Assembly (NCBI GenBank): GCA_035315885.1
Contig: DATFXM010000132.1
Span: 1 to 10,678 of the forward strand
Direction: 5' to 3'
Length of the DNA: 10,678 bases
From: DATFXM01 sp035315885
GTDB taxonomy: Bacteria > Acidobacteriota > Blastocatellia > UBA7656
Shown here: one piece after another, positions 7,632 through 10,678 of the stretch
Numbering within the stretch: position 1 is the stretch's first letter
Layout: each line of letters begins with the position of its first letter
Made by a program: the position numbers and the translations under genes
Notes under the pieces: generated by a model
Databases searched by the model: none
Told to the model about the DNA's origin: nothing
The model's input: the letters and a program-made list of their open reading frames with translations, nothing else

Positions 7632-10268
7632 TTACTCGTATCGAAGCGCGGTTATCGGATCCACATTCATCGCGCGTCTCGCCGGAGTCAAACATGCCGC
7701 AAGCGCGACAACCGCAAGCACCACGGAAGACATCGCAAACACTCCGGCATCGGTTGGACTCACTTCGTAGAGCAGGTCAGAGACGACTCGCGTAAGAACA
7801 TAGCCTCCCGCGAGACCCATTCCGACACCCGCCGCCACGACCACCAGCCCTTCTCCGAGTACCAGCGCTAGTATGTTCCGCCGCTGTGCTCCCAGCGCCA
7901 TTCGGATTCCAAATTCATTTGTTCGCTGTGCCACCGAGTTATTGGCAACACCAAAAACACCCACGATTGCGAGGCACAGCGCGAGGCCGGCAAACGCGCT
8001 CAGCAACAACGTATTGAACTGCAGTCCAGCGACCGACTGGGCGAAGATCTGGTCCATCGTGTCGATTGGCGCGGGCAAGTCGTGATCCAGCTTCGCAACT
8101 TCTTCCCTGATCGCGGAGACCAACATCGAAGGATTACCGGACGTGCGAACCATCACCGCCAGAGACGCGGCCGGCTCCTGATGAAAAGGCAAGAACACTT
8201 CAGGGTTAGGCTGCGAATTCAGCCCGTTATGACGGACGTCTCCGACCACGCCTACGATGGCGCGCCACGGACCTGAGCCTAGCCGAACACGTTTTCCTAT
8301 CGGATCTTCCTCAGGCCAGAAGCGACGGGCTACGGTTTCGTTGATGATCACCACGGGCTCGGATTGCTGCGCATCGAAGTCTGTGAAATCGCGTCCGAGC
8401 TTCAGAGGGATCGACAGCGCACCAAAGTAGTCCGTACTGACTGAGCACACCGCAACATAAACTTTCTCGCTCGGAGGCGGAGCGGCGAGATGTTCGATAG
8501 AAAACAAATCCCAGTTGCCGTTACTCCGCAACGGAGTCTGGCTCGCTGCAGTGACAGATTGCACACCTGGCACACTTCTTAACCGCCGCATCAATTCGTC
8601 GTAAAACAATACAGATGACTCGCGCGTCTGGTATCGCGCCTCCGGCAATGCCAGATCCACGCGCAGCACATTCGACGGTTTGAAGCCGGGATCGACTGAG
8701 ATGAGCCGCGAAAAGCTTTTGATCATCAGACCACTGCCGATCAGCAGCACAGTTGTCAGCGACACCTCGAGTATTACGAGCAGATTACCGCCACGGCGGC
8801 GAGCCGGCGACGCGGACGCGCGAGTCCCTTCGCTGATGCCTCCCGCCAAGCTCGATTTGCAACTTCGCAAGGCGGGAACGATTCCGGTCAATAGGCCTGT
8901 CAATAGCGAGAAGCAGATCGTTGCGGCGAGGACACGGCCGTCCACGCTTATGTGCTCGATGCGCGGTATTCTAACCGCCGTTATTTGCCTTAGCAGGTTC
9001 GTCAGCCAGTAGGCCAGGATCAAGCCGCTTGCCCCGCCTGCGATCCCGAGTATTAGGCTTTCCGTGAGAAGTTGCCGTACCAATCGCACCCGCGTCGCAC
9101 CGAGTGCTCTCCTGATCGCCACCTCCTTCTGTCGCGACGCCGCTCGACCCATCAACAGGTTGGACACGTTCACACACGCAATAAGTAAAACGAAAGCTAC
9201 GGCGCCAAGAAGAATCAGCAGAGCACCTCGAATATTGCCCACTGCGTTCTCGCCTAGCGATAGGATGCGTACCTCGTGACCAGCATTGTTTGCCGGATCC
9301 TGCTGTTCCAATCGGCTGGCTACCAGAGCAAGATCGGTTTGAGCCTGATCGATAGAGATTGCTGGCCTAAGCCTCCCGATGACGTTGTAGCCCTCATGAC
9401 CATCGTCACCCGTTTTCTGCTCTTCGCGACGCACATCCAGCGGCACGAATGCGTCCGGAATCAGATCGAGGTCCTGCACTACGCCGACTACCGTGTACGG
9501 GCGGTCATCCAGGGTGATGGTGCGGCCGAGGACGTCTGAGGACGAGCCAAAACGAAGGAGCCATAATTTCTGGTTCAAGACCACTATGTTGCGATCGATT
9601 CCCGTGTCAGGCCCGTCCGCGAATGTGCGGCCCAGCAACGGTTCGACTCCCAAAACATCGAAGAAGTTACTTGAGACCCGCCACGTACTGATCAGGCCCG
9701 GGGCAGGCGAAAGGAGGTTGACCGTTGCAGGCTGGATCAACGCCATTCCGTCGAATAAATGAGAATCCTCAAGCCACTCCCGGTATTCGTACGCCGCAAC
9801 GGGCAGATTTGCGTCCCCTGACGTCAGCCGCCTTTCCCATACCATTACAAGCCTGTCTGGTTCCTTGAACGGCAGAGGCCGCAAGAGCACTCCATTGACG
9901 AGGCTGAAAATCGCTGCGTTCGCGCCAATGCCGAGCGACAGCGTGATGAGCGCTGACAATGTAAAGCCTCGATGCTTGCTCAACATTCGCACGCCGTAGC
10001 GAAGGTCCTGGAAAAAGTCTTCCTCCAGCCTGCGTTGTTGGAGCCACAGGGCATCGGCGAAAGCTCCAAGGCTTCGCCTGATCAAGCCGAGTTTGAGCCG
10101 CCAATCGAGCCTCTTCCAGATTGCAAGTGTTTCCTCGCGGTTGCGGAGTTCCGCTTCCCACTCCTGGCGCCAATCCGCCCGCAACCGGCGGGGGACAATT
10201 ACTCCGACGAACCGGATCAGCCACAGCCATATGCGAACGCGAGTCGTGTTGTTGAATTCATCAGTCAT
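7632..10268 (-). CDS. ADOP-3: orphan permease with duplicated MacB/FtsX halves
   Basis: An 878-residue paralogue. The prefix is at 1 to about 95 (VPRRLRADWRQEWEAEL at 25-41, SLGAFADALWLQQRRLE at 66-82, FQDLRYGVRML at 86-96). Membrane helices are estimated at 103-126, 345-370, 400-427, 443-465, 494-515, 752-776, 800-826 and 838-862. The periplasmic cores lie at about 128-342 and 518-750, with ITLDDRPYTVVGVV (251-264) and AIVGVVGDVRHNG (670-682). The cytoplasmic loops are KEVAIRRALGATR (381-393) and NEFGIRMALGAQR (784-796). The tail is MNVDPITALRYE. The ATG at 10266-10268 overlaps the stop of the frameshifted reading of the remnant upstream as ATGA, which would allow coupling. Its prefix is closest to that of ADOP-1: about 60 of 80 residues are identical by hand count, while the bodies diverge far more. 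The substrate is unknown. Confidence 0.93.
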   Translation of the reverse strand: MTDEFNNTTRVRIWLWLIRFVGVIVPRRLRADWRQEWEAELRNREETLAIWKRLDWRLKLGLIRRSLGAFADALWLQQRRLEEDFFQDLRYGVRMLSKHRGFTLSALITLSLGIGANAAIFSLVNGVLLRPLPFKEPDRLVMVWERRLTSGDANLPVAAYEYREWLEDSHLFDGMALIQPATVNLLSPAPGLISTWRVSSNFFDVLGVEPLLGRTFADGPDTGIDRNIVVLNQKLWLLRFGSSSDVLGRTITLDDRPYTVVGVVQDLDLIPDAFVPLDVRREEQKTGDDGHEGYNVIGRLRPAISIDQAQTDLALVASRLEQQDPANNAGHEVRILSLGENAVGNIRGALLILLGAVAFVLLIACVNVSNLLMGRAASRQKEVAIRRALGATRVRLVRQLLTESLILGIAGGASGLILAYWLTNLLRQITAVRIPRIEHISVDGRVLAATICFSLLTGLLTGIVPALRSCKSSLAGGISEGTRASASPARRRGGNLLVILEVSLTTVLLIGSGLMIKSFSRLISVDPGFKPSNVLRVDLALPEARYQTRESSVLFYDELMRRLRSVPGVQSVTAASQTPLRSNGNWDLFSIEHLAAPPPSEKVYVAVCSVSTDYFGALSIPLKLGRDFTDFDAQQSEPVVIINETVARRFWPEEDPIGKRVRLGSGPWRAIVGVVGDVRHNGLNSQPNPEVFLPFHQEPAASLAVMVRTSGNPSMLVSAIREEVAKLDHDLPAPIDTMDQIFAQSVAGLQFNTLLLSAFAGLALCLAIVGVFGVANNSVAQRTNEFGIRMALGAQRRNILALVLGEGLVVVAAGVGMGLAGGYVLTRVVSDLLYEVSPTDAGVFAMSSVVLAVVALAACLTPARRAMNVDPITALRYE

Positions 10269-10642
10269 ACCGATCCCGACGCTCTCAAGCCTCTCCTCAC
10301 CAGTCTTCGCGGCTTCGCTACTCGTATCGAATCACGACCATCGGATCGACTCTTGTCGCGTACGCCGTATCGAACGTCTTGAAGGATTTCGTCCTCCAGT
10401 CTGCGAGGCTGAAGAAAAAGCGCGTCCCGCAATGCGCCCAGACTTCTTCGCAGTAGATCGGCCCTCCCTCGCCAGTCGAGCTTTTGCCATTTCCACAGAA
10501 CCGCTTTGCGGCTGCCAAGCTCTGCTTCCCACTCCTGACGCCAGTCCTTGCGAATGCGCCGAGGCACAATCCAACCTAAGAGTGAGACCACCCACCGGTG
10601 TAGCGGTCGCAATCGAGGCGGTTTGCCGGAAGACAAACTCAA
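10265..10642 (-). pseudogene. Collapsed ADOP gene: prefix fused out of frame to the last 13 codons
   Basis: The first 94 codons encode a typical ADOP prefix (VPRRIRKDWRQEWEAEL at 26-42, RRSLGALRDALFLQPRRLEDE at 65-85 in outline, LQDVRYGV to 94). Immediately after, near 10357-10361, the DNA switches to the other end of an ADOP gene: in a frame shifted by one base it reads ATRVDPMVVIRYE and stops at 10318-10320. Roughly 2.3 kb of permease body, judged from the paralogues, is missing. The bases CGCG at the junction fit either flank, which suggests microhomology deletion. In the prefix frame, translation continues for 31 arginine-rich residues and stops with TGA at 10265-10267, overlapping the ATG of ADOP-3. 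The start is taken as TTG at 10640-10642 because an in-frame stop lies shortly upstream and GAGGTGA is close by. A 125-residue soluble product could still be made; whether it does anything is unknown. Confidence 0.8.
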
Positions 10643-10646
10643 GAGG

Positions 10647-10653
10647 TCACCTC
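10647..10653 (-). promoter_or_regulatory. Ribosome binding site for the TTG start of the ADOP remnant
   Basis: On the minus strand GAGGTGA lies 4 bases before TTG (6 from GAGGT). It is embedded in ATGAGGTGA, a two-codon open frame in the 18-base gap after the preceding stop. It is the best binding site near the prefix start and supports TTG as the initiator. Confidence 0.5.
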
Positions 10654-10660
10654 ATAGGCT

Positions 10661-10678
10661 TCATTCGATCCGCAGGGC
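10661..10678 (-). CDS. Probable C-terminal end of a fifth ADOP permease (partial)
   Basis: Only six codons are inside the window, read on the minus strand as A-L-R-I-E-stop. The complete ADOP genes here end in ALRYE or ALRQE, so the match in sequence and position suggests another ADOP gene just beyond the right edge. It ends 18 bases before the remnant. Five residues are too few for certainty; a different gene ending this way by chance cannot be ruled out. Confidence 0.5.
   Translation of the reverse strand, partial: ALRIE

Noticed and set aside
2153..10268. Calling the permeases MacB macrolide exporters
   Set aside because: MacB has an N-terminal ATPase and one permease half of four helices. 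These proteins have a different prefix, two permease halves and no ATP-binding motif.
10265..10642. The ADOP remnant as a sequencing error in an intact gene
   Set aside because: A simple base error cannot remove about 2.3 kb. The prefix and tail abut within a few bases. An assembly join between paralogues remains possible and is listed as a check.

Overview
The window most likely comes from an Acidobacteriota genome. The main reason is a run of very large permeases with two MacB/FtsX-type halves and no ATPase gene. This is the architecture of the 'acidobacterial duplicated orphan permease' (ADOP) family, which is known for large paralogous expansions in that phylum. A serine hydrolase with a TPR tail and moderately high GC by eye fit this, but class or genus cannot be read from the sequence.

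Layout, left to right. Positions 2-220 hold the 3' end of an unidentified plus-strand gene, followed by a good intrinsic terminator (264-292) and a heptamer-plus-hairpin repeat (292-385). A secreted beta-lactamase-family serine hydrolase with C-terminal TPR repeats lies on the minus strand (394-1950). A 200-base gap upstream of it probably carries its promoter and ends in a second copy of the repeat (2101-2155). The rest is a minus-strand array of ADOP permeases: ADOP-1 (2153-4867), a third repeat copy (4883-4948), ADOP-2 (4946-7627), ADOP-3 (7632-10268), a collapsed ADOP remnant (10265-10642), and at the right edge six codons, ALRIE plus stop, that look like the end of a fifth ADOP (10661-10678).

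Transcription of the array runs right to left. The junctions between the fifth gene, the remnant, ADOP-3 and ADOP-2 are tight (18-base gap, ATGA overlap, 4-base gap), so these are probably one operon. The only larger gap, between ADOP-2 and ADOP-1, is filled by a repeat copy. All four readable ADOP N-termini share a soluble prefix of about 90 residues with the motif VPRR(L/I)R(A/K)DWRQEWEAEL, and all C-termini end in a V-D-P-x-x-A-L-R-x-E type tail. No Walker-type ATPase, outer-membrane channel or periplasmic adaptor gene is present, so the transported or extracted substrate is unknown. If these permeases use ATP, the ATPase must be encoded elsewhere.

The points most worth a second look are three. 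The first is the repeat family: a core AACCCC/GGGGTT hairpin flanked by 7-base units of the type CTGAGTK, placed right at the stop codons of minus-strand genes. The second is the ADOP remnant, in which one internal deletion joined the prefix out of frame to the last 13 codons. The third is the unusually strong conservation of the prefix compared with the permease body.
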